The translations under genes and the position numbers were made by a program. A stretch of DNA of 64,000 bases from Epiperipatus broadwayi (Eukaryota; Onychophora; Udeonychophora; Euonychophora; Peripatidae), in contig JAQFVV010013371.1 of NCBI GenBank assembly GCA_028023455.1, positions 1 to 64,000 on the forward strand. The letters are read 5' to 3'. Of the stretch, positions 1 through 15,747 are shown in pieces. Each line of letters begins with the position of its first letter. Within the stretch, counting starts at the first letter, position 1. Below the pieces are notes generated by a model. That model was not told where the DNA came from, made no database searches, and saw nothing but the letters and a program-made list of their open reading frames with translations.

Positions 1-43
<43 letters not shown>
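1..43. repeat. (TA)n microsatellite
   Basis: The window opens inside an uninterrupted TA dinucleotide run, so the true left edge of this microsatellite lies outside the window. Confidence 0.97.
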
Positions 44-46
<3 letters not shown>

Positions 47-744
47 ATGTTCAACAAACTTATCTTAAGATAGGTTAACATTTATTTCTATAAAACAAAT
101 TTAGCCAATAATAATAATTTCGTGGATATTCAAAAGCATAAGATACAAGTTGTGACAGATTATCAGAATATTGTAAAATATTTTAAAACATTCCACACAA
201 ATATTACGTACTACAAAAAATAATCCAATGGCAACTGCACTATTATAAAAAAAAAATAAGGTGGTAAAGGCAAGAATAAGAAAATCGATTAAAATAACCC
301 TGTATTTATCCTCTAGCTCATAATTTTAAATTACGACTTTCTCATGCAGCAGTTATTATTATAAAATTGAAGAATTTTTTTAAGAATTATACAAAGATTA
401 TTCCTTTATTCAGATTCACTCAAATGTTGCACAGACTTATTAAAATATATAAAAATAATATTGAATCTCTTGGACATTAATCATATTAAAAAATGCATGA
501 ATGGTGGCAAAAGCTTTATGTTTTCAAATGGAAAAAATACACCAACCTTGGAGGAACTGATTAAAACATTATCTGATCGTTGACTTATTTTTGAGTAAAT
601 ATTACAAAATTCCCATTTATTTTTTCGCTTCTTGTTTGTTATAATATTTTAAGTGTCATTAATAAAGTAAACACTATTGTAAAGAATGAAAATATAATAT
701 TAGAATCTACCTTTTTAATTAGTACAAAATCTAATCTTTGTCAA
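44..744. other. AT-rich stretch, nothing recognised
   Basis: The sequence is very AT-rich with stops in all frames. I see no coding similarity, tRNA or clear repeat here. Confidence 0.6.
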
Positions 745-900
745 GTGTTGTTAGCCGAGAGGTCAGCGCAACCGCCTTGCAAGCAAGCAGTTGGTTGTAG
801 ATGGTTGTTGCGGGTTCGCCTCTCGGCCGATGCTTTGACATATGGGAAAATCTGAGCTTAGACTCAGAGAAATAGTAATTTTAAAAAATCATTACAAAAC
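745..900 (+). repeat. tRNA-like Pol III promoter, possible SINE head
   Basis: An A-box-like stretch (TAGCCGAGAGG, 752-762) is followed about 50 nt later by a B-box-like stretch (GGGTTCGCCT, 812-821). The spacing fits a Ser/Leu-type tRNA with a long variable arm. The acceptor and anticodon stems do not fold properly, so this is not a working tRNA. A 9-bp perfect inverted repeat pairs 754-762 with 820-828. An A-rich stretch follows, as expected for a tRNA-derived SINE. The call rests on the promoter boxes only; a pseudo-tRNA is the alternative. Confidence 0.45.
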
Positions 901-1193
901 AGTAATTTTTTTAAACAATGGGATGGAGATGAACAGTTTCTTGCTTTTCTTATCCATAAAGAAAAACATTTTACCTACGGGATATGAATTGATGAAATTT
1001 TAGACAATTCTGTGAGAATTAGAATATATCGTTTAACGAATAATGTTTCTGTAGTCAAAACTACAATACAGAAATATTTATTGAAAGAATAATTACTAGT
1101 CTAACGGTGACGAATAACAGTTATTAATCTAATATTTTTTCAGATTATTGCCAAATTATCACTTCTTTTATTTTTCTGCAATATCTTATATAA

Positions 1194-1447
1194 ATGTAAT
1201 TTATCCACTGTACTTTAAACACGTTTTAGGAAAAAAACCTTTTATTGTATATTTATGCATATATAATCTTATATCTTGACTGTCCTGGAGTCATTTTCAA
1301 GAGCCACTTTCACTTTTAAAAATATTAAAATAAAAATGGCTCTGAAGAAGACTGCAGGACAGTCAAAACATAAGATTGTCTATGCATATAAGTACATTAA
1401 AAAACTTTTGTTAAAACGTGTTTAACATAGTAGATAAGTTGCATTAA
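1194..1447. repeat. Imperfect palindrome (fold-back element)
   Basis: Two arms of about 110 bp (1194-1306 and 1337-1447) are imperfect reverse complements around a short AT-rich loop. Both arms contain a recognisable GACTGTCCTG block and a TATGCATA block. No coding potential is visible. It is probably a MITE or an inverted retroelement end. Confidence 0.75.
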
Positions 1448-2269
1448 TATCACATTTTGTGCTTTTATCCATTGATAGACAATTTGATTTGGCAAGTAGA
1501 TAAAAGATTTAGATCAGTTACTGAAAATGTAGAAAATTATAACCTATTTCATTATTTGCTTTAAAAATATACTCTTCTCTACCCCTATAAGATATGAATA
1601 AATTTTGTGAAAAATTTTCAGTGATTTTTAAAAAGACAAATAATTTATGAATGAACTATTTTAATAGGGATAGAATACTATACAAGATAAATCTTTATTC
1701 AAAATTAAACAATTCCACCAGTTTGATGTTATAATAGAAAATAATTATAATAGTTTCCCCTCAAACATTTATATTGCACTTAGAATTTATTTAACGCTTC
1801 TGGAAACTGAGGCCCATGCAGAACGCTTAATTTATAACCTTAATAAAAACCTACATCACATCCTCAATGCCACGAAAAGATTTAATTCTTAGCAATATTA
1901 TTTAGAGAAACTGAAATGACAGATTTTGAAAATATAGTTGAAGTAGGAGCTATTCTAGGTCGATCTTTAGTAAGTAATAAAAGTTAAAAAAATATGACAT
2001 TCATTTGCTATAGGAGTACTGTATTGTCTTACGCAGCAATAATAACTATAAAAATACATTTTCAGTTATAAACTATGTATAATCATAAATATTAGTTCTA
2101 AGTATTTAATGTCAGAATAAACTTCTAAATTATTTATCTTAAGTTCTTACACTTTTAAATTATTTATCATACAGATATATAATTCTTATTTTATCAGTTC
2201 AAAGTAAATTTTCCCCAATATAATTATTATAGGGGGGGCCACAAAAAGTTTTTGCACCCATAGTTCCAT

Positions 2270-2300
<31 letters not shown>

Positions 2301-2319
2301 CGAAGATTTTCACGGGTTG

Positions 2320-2480
2320 CATATATAAAAGACATATTTTGCGGGTTCATCCGTGTTAAAAAATTTAAATATTGATATACCGACGTTTCGACTTGATCAC
2401 ACAAGTAAAGTCGAAATGTCGGTATATCAATATTTAAATTTTTAAACACGGATGAACCCGCAAAATATGTCTTATATATA
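2320..2480. repeat. Palindrome with long near-perfect arms
   Basis: Arms of about 70 bp (about 2320-2392 and 2405-2480) are nearly perfect reverse complements, each carrying a GGTTCATCCGTGTT / AACACGGATGAACC block. The centre reads like a pair of facing TCGAAA motifs. A CA/TA microsatellite flanks the left side. It resembles an inverted retroelement end rather than a gene. Confidence 0.8.
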
Positions 2481-2592
2481 TATATGATCACTCCTGGTCA
2501 TATCTATAATCAGATATCTATTACTCTTTCATCAAAATGAGTACTAGAGAAGTATAAATTTGAATTATTTGCGTTTACTATCTTTGAATAAT

Positions 2593-2860
2593 TTGGTGCT
2601 TTGGAATTACTGCTGCTGTGATATAATCATGAGGTCATAATTATTCTAACTTATAGCACTTTAGGTTTTCATAATAATCACAACTACAACATTCTGTTAT
2701 GTAAACACCCCCTCCCCTGGAAAAAGGTGTGGCAGAATGCCATCGCAGACATGGGCAACAAAATTATTATAAAAACCCAGAGTACTAGAATAATTCCCCA
2801 CATTAGAATAATTATGGCTGAATAATTATATCATGACAGCGCTAATCCTAAAGTGCCGAA
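2593..2860. repeat. MITE-like element with about 60-bp terminal inverted repeats
   Basis: The left arm (2593-2650) and right arm (2802-2860) are diverged reverse complements, including GGTGCTTT/AAAGTGCC ends and a shared AATTATTCTAA core. The spacer of about 150 bp is non-coding. No clear target-site duplication could be assigned by eye, so the transposon superfamily is unknown. Confidence 0.6.
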
Positions 2861-3059
2861 GACTTTAATATTTGACTAATCCAGCCAATCTGGTCGACTA
2901 AAGACACCACATCAAAGTGTTATTAATTTCTAGTGATTGAAGTTTCAGTTAAAATGGCGTATGTTATTGAAAAGAATAATTATTTAATCAAAACATGCTC
3001 ACAAATACTTTCAGATGGAAGAGGATTTTAAATAAAATTGATTTTAGTATATATATATA

Positions 3060-3410
3060 TATAGCTATCTTGTTTGATAGGCTGAGTTTGAAGACATTAA
3101 CGTGTCTAAAAAATTCATGCTTGCAAACTGATAGAAACGTTTTGCATAAACGCTTGGAGTCAGTTTTTAGGTCTAGTTTTATAACTCCTATCCCTTCACT
3201 GATGAGAGCAAATCAGCTTGAAATCAGCTGATCTGAGGGTGGAGCAAAATGAAAGAGACAGTGAATATTGACTCTGACGTTTATGTAAACAGAATACACT
3301 TGTTTGGAGGTCTTGGTAAAGCTCCATCTATTGATCATTAATACAAGCGATAGCAGGTTTTTACATATCTAAAACTTGTTTTTCTTTTTCATATATATAT
3401 ATATATATAT
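3060..3410 (+). repeat. HHR repeat, single copy (family shared with 16.2-17.6 kb)
   Basis: This block shares its order of motifs with the units at 16.2-17.6 kb and 19.8-20.4 kb: a GCTATCT...GAGTTTGAAGACATTA start, a CTGATAGAAAC segment, the ribozyme core, a GTTTATGTAAACA segment and a CTCCATCTA...GATCATTAATACAAGC end. It is bounded on both sides by (TA)n tracts. It is non-coding. I interpret it as one unit of a PLE pseudo-LTR or retrozyme family. Confidence 0.75.
3192..3239 (+). ncRNA. Hammerhead ribozyme motif (type I), apparently intact
   Basis: The core CTGATGA lies at 3199-3205 and GAAA at 3220-3223. Stem I pairs 3193-3198 with 3234-3239 (six pairs, one G-U). Stem II is a short GAGC/GCTT helix. 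Stem III is formed by self-complementary AUC/GAU sequence ending at the expected cleavage residue C at 3233. The layout matches the minimal hammerheads known from Penelope-like retroelements. Activity is inferred, not shown. Confidence 0.7.
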
Positions 3411-6400
3411 TATCATTTAATTCTGTGTTTTTTAAAGTCTTTCCGAATTTAAACTAATTTCTTTTAAATGAAGATGCTTTTCTCTACTTTTATTGTTTAA
3501 TATTTCTTTATCTCATCAATCGATCGTACATGTAGTCTTACTATATCTTGGAATTTAATTTAAATATTTAACTGTTCACTTATGATCATCTTTAATATTG
3601 ATATGTTCTGCTCGACCCGATTTTACTCTATTTTTTTAACAATGAGACACCTGTTTGTGCTTCCACTTATGTATTTAATTTCTAATTCATCTCAATTAAT
3701 TCAGTATATAAATCGTTATATTTCAGTGCATAGTCTCATATCTCTGTGCTGCTCTACTAGTAAATAATGATGTCGGAAAATTGCAAAAAAGCACTTGGTG
3801 AAATATGTGTTTAAAATGTTCTTTTCAAGTATATATTAAATTTATTCCTTTTTTTTCCAAAAGAACTCAATCTTAGGTTAATTCAATGTTTATATTCATC
3901 TATTAGGTGTTTTTAAATGTTAATGTTCTGAACGTCTTAATGTTATAAACATAAAGAAGATATAATAAAGAACTGATAAATAACTTACAAATTTTTAACA
4001 TTTGAGATATTTTTATTTTTGTTAATTATCACTTTTAATAATAATTTCTTGCAATTATCTATATAACATTTTTTTTTCCGTTTGTTTATAAATTTGCCAA
4101 CTTTTGGTTGTTAAATTATATTTCTTTTATAATTCATGAGTATGTGTCAAATTTCTTTAGGATATTAAGAATATTGTTACTTTTTTAGAAATTGGTTTTA
4201 ATCAAAATATTTGATTTTATCGTAAGGAAAGCGAAAACATCTTTCAAATCTAAATATTTTACAAATTTCCATTTACCTTTTTCTTAAACTTCAGTAAAAA
4301 ATTTACAGAGAAAAAATCAATCTGACATAATATTAATTTTACTGTTATCTTTGTCTCTATTTAGTAAAATCACGAGTATTTGTTATTTGAAAAATATTCT
4401 TTATATTTTTCACCGTAATGTAGACATATTTCTTAACATTCTGAACTTTTAATTATCGCATAAATAATTTAATCAATTTCATAGATTGTTTATAATGTAA
4501 AGTTTTTAAAGAAAAGGCAGTCACATAAATTTAATGGTCGATTCTGTAACTATCTTTCTAACCTTTATAATCTACTGCATTTTGAATACCTGAATACCAA
4601 TTTGCTATTTTTTTATATTTTTATATGAATTATCTGAGTCCAATGTTGTTTGTAGTCCATTTCTAATAATTTTAATAAAGATGTTATATAGAAATAATCT
4701 AATCCGTCATTTTAATATCTTATTTTTATATTTTTTAATAATTATCGATATTAATGTTGTATTTGCTTAATTATAATGAATCGATGAAGAAAATAATTAG
4801 GTTTCATTGATTAATCATGATACAAAATTCGACTCTATATCAATAAATATATACCCAAGATTATTAATTACAGTAATTATATTTATTATTGTTGGCTAAT
4901 AAAATTACATTTTTAAAGACAAAAATGATAATCACATTCCACGATCAATATCAAGTGAAATCTAATTTTTTAAGATTTTTTATCTTTTATTTGAATATAT
5001 GATTTATCCCTCCTCTTCATTTATACTTAGGGACTTATTTACAATATGCCTTCTATTTTTGCAATTCATACAATACTCGATTTCTTGCAATACAAATAAT
5101 TCAGATATCTACAACAGCATTTAGATTCATTTTTTTATATTTTCATTATTTAGATGTGATATTGCTTTCATAATTTTTATAGATGTCTTTTTCCCAGCTT
5201 GTTACCTAGATTGTTATCTTATTTCATTATTAATCCCTTTCATAATTTAGATTAGCGTCATAACATAGTGTACCGGAAGAAAGATTTTGGTTTCTTATAT
5301 ACTGATCACAGAGACGTCACTACTCTGAACATCAGAACTAGACATTTATTTTAAGGGTGGGCAGGATATACAAACCTCACCAGACAAGGACAATTAAGCC
5401 AATGAGATCTTTGTTTTGTTCCGATGGTTGGAAAGGGAGCAACAGAAAACAAAAACCACTAAGTAAAATGAATAAATATTTTATTAATAGTATAATTAAA
5501 TAAACATAAACCTAGATAAACTTTAAAATCCACTTAAACTGCACTACTCGTACATTCCTCAAAATTAAAATATTTTAACATGGCTTAGAAACGATTTCTG
5601 CACGTTGCATATATATATAACGGAAAGAGAGCAAAAAATATTGACAGTAGGAAAAGTATTAGTAAGTACACAGTGATCTCATGCAAGAAAAATGGTGGTT
5701 AGCTTTTTGCTTATAACCCATAATTATAAAAAGACTGAATCTCCGTATTTGAGATTTCTGGGAGCTTATGCAGAAACAGGAGAAATGCAAAGATAGCTTC
5801 TGAAACATTACCTATAAGACACAAAACAGGGAATTTAAAGTTATTACTTTCCAATCAATTGACCTCCCTCAATGTGAGACAGGCTACGAGCTCATGATCT
5901 ACGTATTGAAAGGGCTAAAACTATCGTACATACTCCTAATAAATGAATTGGAAGCTCGAAGGAATAAAACTAATCGCTATTATATTTACTAATAGTCTAT
6001 TATAAATAAGTAGCACTAATAACAAAATGGTCCATGAACCAGAAGCTAATTAAAATAATCTGTAATATCCAGACTGCTCTCTATATCAAAAAGGAATGTG
6101 AGCTTACAAATAAAACTATTTTACAAACCGAATTACATAAAATAAAATAAAAACTTGAAACACATGTATATTTAAAAAGAAAAAAAAATCAGATAATAAA
6201 ATTAGTTAAATTGTAGAACGTAAGGTACCTTAAGAAATTAGTAAAATGCTAGTGCACTAGGCTTGTTAAGTGTAATCCGTTGATCTGGATTCACTGACGG
6301 TAGACTTGGGTGAGTTGGTTCGTGGTTTCTTTGTAGTTGGTCCTTATGGCATTATAGGCAGTTAATGGAGATACAGGAAGCATGAACCTGTCCTGGCAAA

Positions 6401-7048
6401 AAGCTTAGCACATCATGGTAGGAGAAAATATCCTTGCGGTATGTTTAGTGTTCATTCTAAGTAGAATAATTGCCGGATCACCTTTCTTTCAGAATATGCA
6501 GGAATAGTTTGTGCAAGTAACTCTTAGAGTTGGTGCAACTTTAATACAATAGCCTGATTAAGCGATTCTATAGCTGAATCTTTCTTATCTGAACCAATTA
6601 CAAAACATATTTTTATAGTTAAAATTTATAAAATTCATCTAGGTAACAATAGCTATCTAATTAAATAAAATAAATTGCCTTTTACAAATCCAGGGATTAA
6701 CAAATGAAAAATTATTTTTTTTAATTAATTATTCTTATCAACCTAAATCTTAAATCTGAAAAGCAATTTATTTATACAATTTACTTTTACATAAATAAAA
6801 AAAAATCTTCGACTTTTTTTTTTTTTTCAAAGGTAAAAATTAAATATAGCTGTGGTATTAAATATAACTTCCACGTATATTCATATATATTTGTACAAAC
6901 ATAAAAAAAAAAACAATAAAACTTTTAATCAAGTTTTATAAACAAAATCTAACTTATATAAATTAATTTTTAGCCCAGTAACACTTCAACTTTGTAATGG
7001 TGTTTTAAGCACCCATTACAATAGATAGTTGGTAGTTGAATCTTTAAC
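3411..7048. other. Long AT-rich non-coding stretch
   Basis: No open frame with recognisable similarity, no structural RNA and no obvious long repeat was seen over this span. It holds poly-A and poly-T runs and short low-complexity patches only. It may be intron or intergenic DNA. Confidence 0.6.
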
Positions 7049-7399
7049 ATTGCATTATACTAAACAAGGCAAAACTCTCTCCATACAGTAGTGCCACCCT
7101 GTGCTAAACAGAGTAATCAATGGATGCCAGAAGGCTTGTGCATAAAATCCCTATCTAATGCCTACTCATCTAATATCCCCAGACTAGTTTCTGGCTTGTG
7201 GCCATCATCAGTGAGGGATATTGGATGAGTAGGCATTAGATAGGGATATTATGCACAAGCCTTCTGGCATCCATTGATTACTCTGTTTAGCACAGGGTGG
7301 CACTACTGTATGGAGAGAGTTTTGTCTTGTTTATAAACAATTATGTGCTAGTATGAGATGGTGATCATGTGATGCTTAGTGGTTTAATTGCATTATACT
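7049..7399 (-). mobile_element. Short HHR-bearing retroelement insertion with 13-bp TSD
   Basis: The 13-bp sequence ATTGCATTATACT occurs at 7049-7061 and again at 7387-7399, exactly flanking a 325-bp body. The body is mostly a long palindrome (about 7062-7190 against about 7205-7332) with a minus-strand hammerhead core at its apex and a 54-bp unpaired tail at the right end. There is no coding sequence. The TSD argues for a single retrotransposition event. A non-autonomous PLE derivative is the best explanation, because PLEs carry such ribozymes and give variable-length TSDs. Confidence 0.75.
7172..7222 (-). ncRNA. Hammerhead ribozyme (type I) at the palindrome apex
   Basis: Read on the minus strand, CTGATGA (7211-7205) is followed by stem II TGGC/GCCA with a five-base loop (7204-7192), GAAA (7191-7188), a two-pair stem III with UA loop, and cleavage residue C at 7182. 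Stem I pairs the flanks (AATATCC with GGATATT and inner pairs, one bulged base). All invariant core positions are present. The very short stem III is a hallmark of PLE and retrozyme hammerheads. Confidence 0.82.
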
Positions 7400-8557
7400 C
7401 TTGGAAATTTTTGTTTTTGATTGATAACTATTTTAAAAATGTAAATAAGCTAGGTGTATTGTTTTGAAAATGCAGGCAACTACATACAGTATTGATCATG
7501 AACTAATATAGGCATCTAATTTGTCTATAATTTTCATATTAAGGGTTTATCTTCATGTCATAAGTTTTTAAGCAAATGATTTGGAATTTCAATCACGTTT
7601 GATCTCTGCCGATCCTATGAATAATTGGTTCTGACAAAAATTTCTTAACATGATTTAAATATAATGGCTAATTTGCTGGGTTTTATATATACACTTAAGC
7701 TAGCAATGTCATTTTGGTTTTTATTTGTTTTAATTTACTAAATCTTTTTATAATTCATTCATAATTGCAACCTTTCTAAATTAATTCAAAAATTATTTTC
7801 ATTCATCATCTATGTCCTGTCACCTGTTAATTTACATATATTTATTTTCTTTGTAAATTTGCTTGCTGAGTATATATTTTGGCCTGATCTAAATGATCCA
7901 ATTTTTTAGCCTTGAACTATGTAACTATCATGTAATTTATTCTTGGCCTAATGAACAATGTTATACATTATAATCTTGATCAGTCAAACTGGACCACTAA
8001 TTTGTTATGTATTAAGAAGGAGATTATTGTTTTTATTAATCAGGATTAAATTAACAAATAAATAAGTTATATACAAGAGTATTGACTATGCCACTCAAAT
8101 ATAATATGTCTAATAATATGTATTATATACATATAACTTTTTTGCAAAGATTTATACAAAGTTATTTACACTTCTCTTACAATCCAAAGACATATTAAAA
8201 TAGTCATAAAAATCTATGTGACGAATTAAAGTCTCCAATTTACTTTACCACTATACAAACAAAATAAAATGGATGAACCTGCTACAATGGTAAATCGAAT
8301 TGCTTCCCTTATGTGACAGATTTACTATCATCTCTGATAAATTTCACTTTGTTTTTGCAAAAAAAAATATATACTTTTTTGGTCTTGTGGAATTCCAACT
8401 GGCATTCTTTATAAGGTTTTTATTAGGAAAACATTATTTTTTAACAAATTAGACCTATTAGTAATACTGAGTTAATAAGTTTTTTAATTATTTATTTAAA
8501 ATAATTTGTAAATTATTTATAATGCATATTTTTCATATTTAATGACTTATTTCTTTT
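7400..8557. other. AT-rich stretch upstream of the PLE remnant
   Basis: No recognisable coding sequence. It may include the decayed 5' part of the PLE that follows, but nothing aligns convincingly by eye. Confidence 0.5.
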
Positions 8558-10231
8558 ATGTTTATATGTGTTGATATATACAAGCCCACACTACTTTGTA
8601 ATATTTTTTCCCACCTTTTAAAATTTTTTACAATAATTTTAAGTGTTCTTTTGCTTGACAAAGCTAGTCAGTTTATCATCATGAAAGGAGATGAGTTCAG
8701 GGAGAAAATGGATAGAGAATTAAATAATGGTAAATATATGTTTTTAGATAAAGATCAAGGTAATGTGATTAAAAAAAAGTTGCTAGATATTATGAAGACA
8801 AAGGTAAATCAAAATTTTTTTAATAGAGTACATTATTTTAAATGTTATCCAAATGATTTCATATCAGCTAAGATGTTTGTGAATATTAAGAATCATAAAG
8901 ATGGTTTCCCTTTAAGATTTATTTTTAATTTTATAGCTAGTGTTGTAAAGGGTATTTTTAGATTCTTGAATATTTTTTTAAAACAGTTTGTTAATTTTGG
9001 TCATTATAGAGTTTTTTCTTCATTTCAGGCTTTTGATAAGATGAATAATTTTAAAATGGAAAGTAATTGGGTATTTGACAGTTTAGATATTGAGAATATG
9101 TATCAGTCTGTTAACGGTTAAGCAGGATTGATGTCCTTATATCTGTGTTATTTAAGCAAGATTCTTTATCAAAAAATAAAATTAAAGTCATTAATGATTT
9201 GCTTTTATTATTGGAGGATTCTATGTATTTTACTTATAAAGGTAATTTTTATAAAATTAAAGAACGGTGGATAATAGGTTATATTATTTTTCCTTTAGTT
9301 TGTTCACTTTATATTAATTATTTGGAGGAGGAAATTATTATTAAAAATATTTTTTATATGTAAAGTTATTTGTTAGATATGTGGGTGATTGTTTGTTTGT
9401 AGTTCAGAATTATAAATTGAAGTAATTTGTAAATCAGTTTGTTTTGAACTTTCTATAAGATATGTGATAGAAGGAGGTGGGTTAGATTTTGTTAAGTTAA
9501 AATTTTTAGATCTTTTGGTGATTAGAAATATAGACTAATTGTTTAGTATGCAGTCATTTTATTGAAAGTAAGAATTAAGATCTATGATTAAACTTAATAG
9601 CTATCAGTATGTATCTCATAAAGTAGCTGATTTAAGAAATTATTGTTATAGGAATAGAAAATTTAATAATTGTAGTGAGATAACTTTGTTTCAGAAAAAT
9701 CAATTTTATAAAGAGTATTTGAGTGTTGCCTACCCTGACAAATTTCTTAAAAGTATTTTATTTAATAGTAATATTTGTAATAATGTAAAGGACAAAGAAT
9801 AATTTGATTTTATTTCTTTGCCATTTAAACTGTCTTCTTATAAAATTGTATGCAAAAATAGCAATTTGTTTGGAAAGAAGAAAATTGCTTGGGAAAGGAG
9901 TATTACTTTGAATAAGTTATTAAATAATGTAAAGGAAATTTATGATAGGAGAACTGTTTTTGGTGTAGTATATTTTGTCCCTTGTTGTTGTAAGAAGGTT
10001 TGTATAAGTCAGAGTAGTTTAAGTTTAAATGAAAGAATAAATATTCATAACAGTAGGGCTAGAAATAAATATTTTAATTCTGCTTTGTATGTCCATGAAA
10101 AATATACAGGCTACACTATTAATTTTGATGAAGATAAGGTTATTTTCTTTGAGAGAAATTGGAAATTTATTATTCTGCTGCAATTAACTTATAGAAGAGT
10201 TATTTTAATATCACGAGTGTATGGGAAGTAA
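8558..10231 (+). pseudogene. Penelope-like element RT plus GIY-YIG endonuclease, broken
   Basis: This was one reverse transcriptase followed by a GIY-YIG endonuclease; it is now split into at least four frames (8558-9121, 9145-9363, 9584-9802, 9818-10231). The first part shows PLE fingers motifs (FVNIKNHKDGFPLR) and motif A (SLDIENMY), which keeps its catalytic Asp. Motif B is degraded (GYIIFP where GSSISP is usual). Motif C at 9378-9389 reads YVGD instead of YVDD, so the RT is dead. The last part holds the endonuclease: VVYFVPCCCKKVCISQ matches the GIY-YIG start, but the YIG step reads CIS. In life such proteins drive target-primed insertion of the element. The element is fossil; a closely related active copy elsewhere is likely. 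Confidence 0.88.
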
Positions 10232-13737
<3,506 letters not shown>

Positions 13738-13739
13738 GA

Positions 13740-13828
<89 letters not shown>

Positions 13829-13845
13829 TGATGATGATGATGATG

Positions 13846-13925
<80 letters not shown>
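13738..13925. repeat. (ATA)n microsatellite with central (ATG)n block
   Basis: A long trinucleotide run is interrupted in the middle by about seven GAT/ATG triplets. The homopolymeric open frames on both strands are artefacts. Confidence 0.98.
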
Positions 13926-13928
<3 letters not shown>

Positions 13929-15747
13929 GCACACAAAGATAAATATTGACAAAACAACACGTTCCTGCAAGAAAAAAAAAATATTATTCTGACTCCAGTG
14001 AGTGCATTCAATATTCTTAGTGAAGCTAATGAAATTGCTGTTAATGTTATATAAAATAAGTAATAATTCACATTTTATTCATAAAATATATTAGGCATTT
14101 ATTTCATTTTTTTTCAGAGCCATTCATAAAACGTATACAATTATTTGAACTGATAATATTTATTTATTTGAGGTGGTTTGCAACATTCTATATAAGAAAT
14201 TCCACTGCAAATAAAGAAGTCAATTAATAAAATAAAAGTCATATTCAGTTTCATCAATTTTCTACATCCATTTCTCATAGCAGTTGGGAAAAATAATTAG
14301 ATAATTAGTTGAATTATATATTTAGTCTTATTTTCTAATAGGCAAAGAAAAAATTATAAATAGTCAGGCAAGTATTTCAATAAAATGATAATAGAATAAA
14401 TGGTTCCTATGCATCTTTCTTAACCTATTTCTTTATAACTAGCACAAAATTTATCATAAAGAGATCTTGAAAGACTTAATAATAGTTCACATATTTTTCT
14501 GACATAATAAAAGTATGCACATGCTGCAGTTGATCCCTTAATAATATAATTAAAATTTAAGAATAATAATTTTGAAAAATAAACAAACATTCTTCTGTCA
14601 TCTTCACAAGTAGGAATAAAATTTAAATAAAATGATTTTGAAATATAATTACGTACTTCCATTCTATTCTTCATATTACTAATTAATTTTAAATATGTTA
14701 TTATGTAGATACACTCATGCATTCAAAATAATGATTGAGAATTCTAAAACTGTCAATTAAGAATAAAATTAATGTACCTTTAGGTTGTTCACTCAAACAT
14801 TATCCCAAAACTTTTTAGTACTTTAAGTTTTCAACTTGGCCTTTTCATGGAAGAATAGGCTTTTTGATAAAATTGTACTATTAAGCTTTGTCTTGCTAAT
14901 ACTTTGAAGTTCTATCAGCAAAGAATTTTGGTGGTCTTTGTTGGCAGTCTTCTTTGGTAGACTTTTTAGTAGTCCCCTGTATAATTATCTTTAACTCTTT
15001 TTGTAGCCCTCAAAAAAATTACCCAGCATTTACTCTTCCAATCCAAAGTCATTTGAAAGTTTAAAGTTCATCATACAAAAACTAGGAATTAATTTATGCA
15101 AGAAAATTTCTTGTAGACAGAAAAAAATAGAAACAAAAAAAACTATTTTGTCTTATAAATAAATAAAAAAATATTAAATATTAAATTGAACCAAGAATTA
15201 AACATTCTGTATTCTTAAAGTAACAGAATAAAATTAATAATTATTTTAACAAATAAAATATTTTACAGCATATTTGTTGCTTAATAATTCACCAGTCCAG
15301 TGATCCATCAATTCATTTAAAAAGTAATTAAGCTGGTTTTTAAACTGGTAATGGTAAAAATAAATATTTGGATCTCAGATATGATATTTGATGGTTTCAT
15401 AAAGCATATAAATAAAAAATGAAGTTGGATAATGATACAGACATAAATGAATATTTACAAATAATGTACTATAGGTATTAAACTGATGTGACTGAAATGA
15501 CAATTTTAATGATGATGAGTTAAACATATGTAACTGTTTATACTATAAATTAAAATATGAAAAACAAATGAACTTGAGAATCACTCAAACAAATCTTAAT
15601 ACTGTTCTGTAAACAAATAAAACCAATTAGAATCAACCTAAATTGAACTGACTACTTTTGTGACATTGTGATATTGTATTTTCCACATCACCTACATTAA
15701 ACAAATTAATAAATTACTCTAAAGATAAAACCTCATGTATAAATAAA
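13926..15747. other. AT-rich non-coding stretch
   Basis: No recognisable gene or repeat. A minus-strand open frame at 14420-14722 has no family resemblance. Confidence 0.5.

Noticed and set aside
745-840. Functional tRNA gene
   Set aside because: A and B boxes are present, but acceptor and anticodon stems do not form a cloverleaf.
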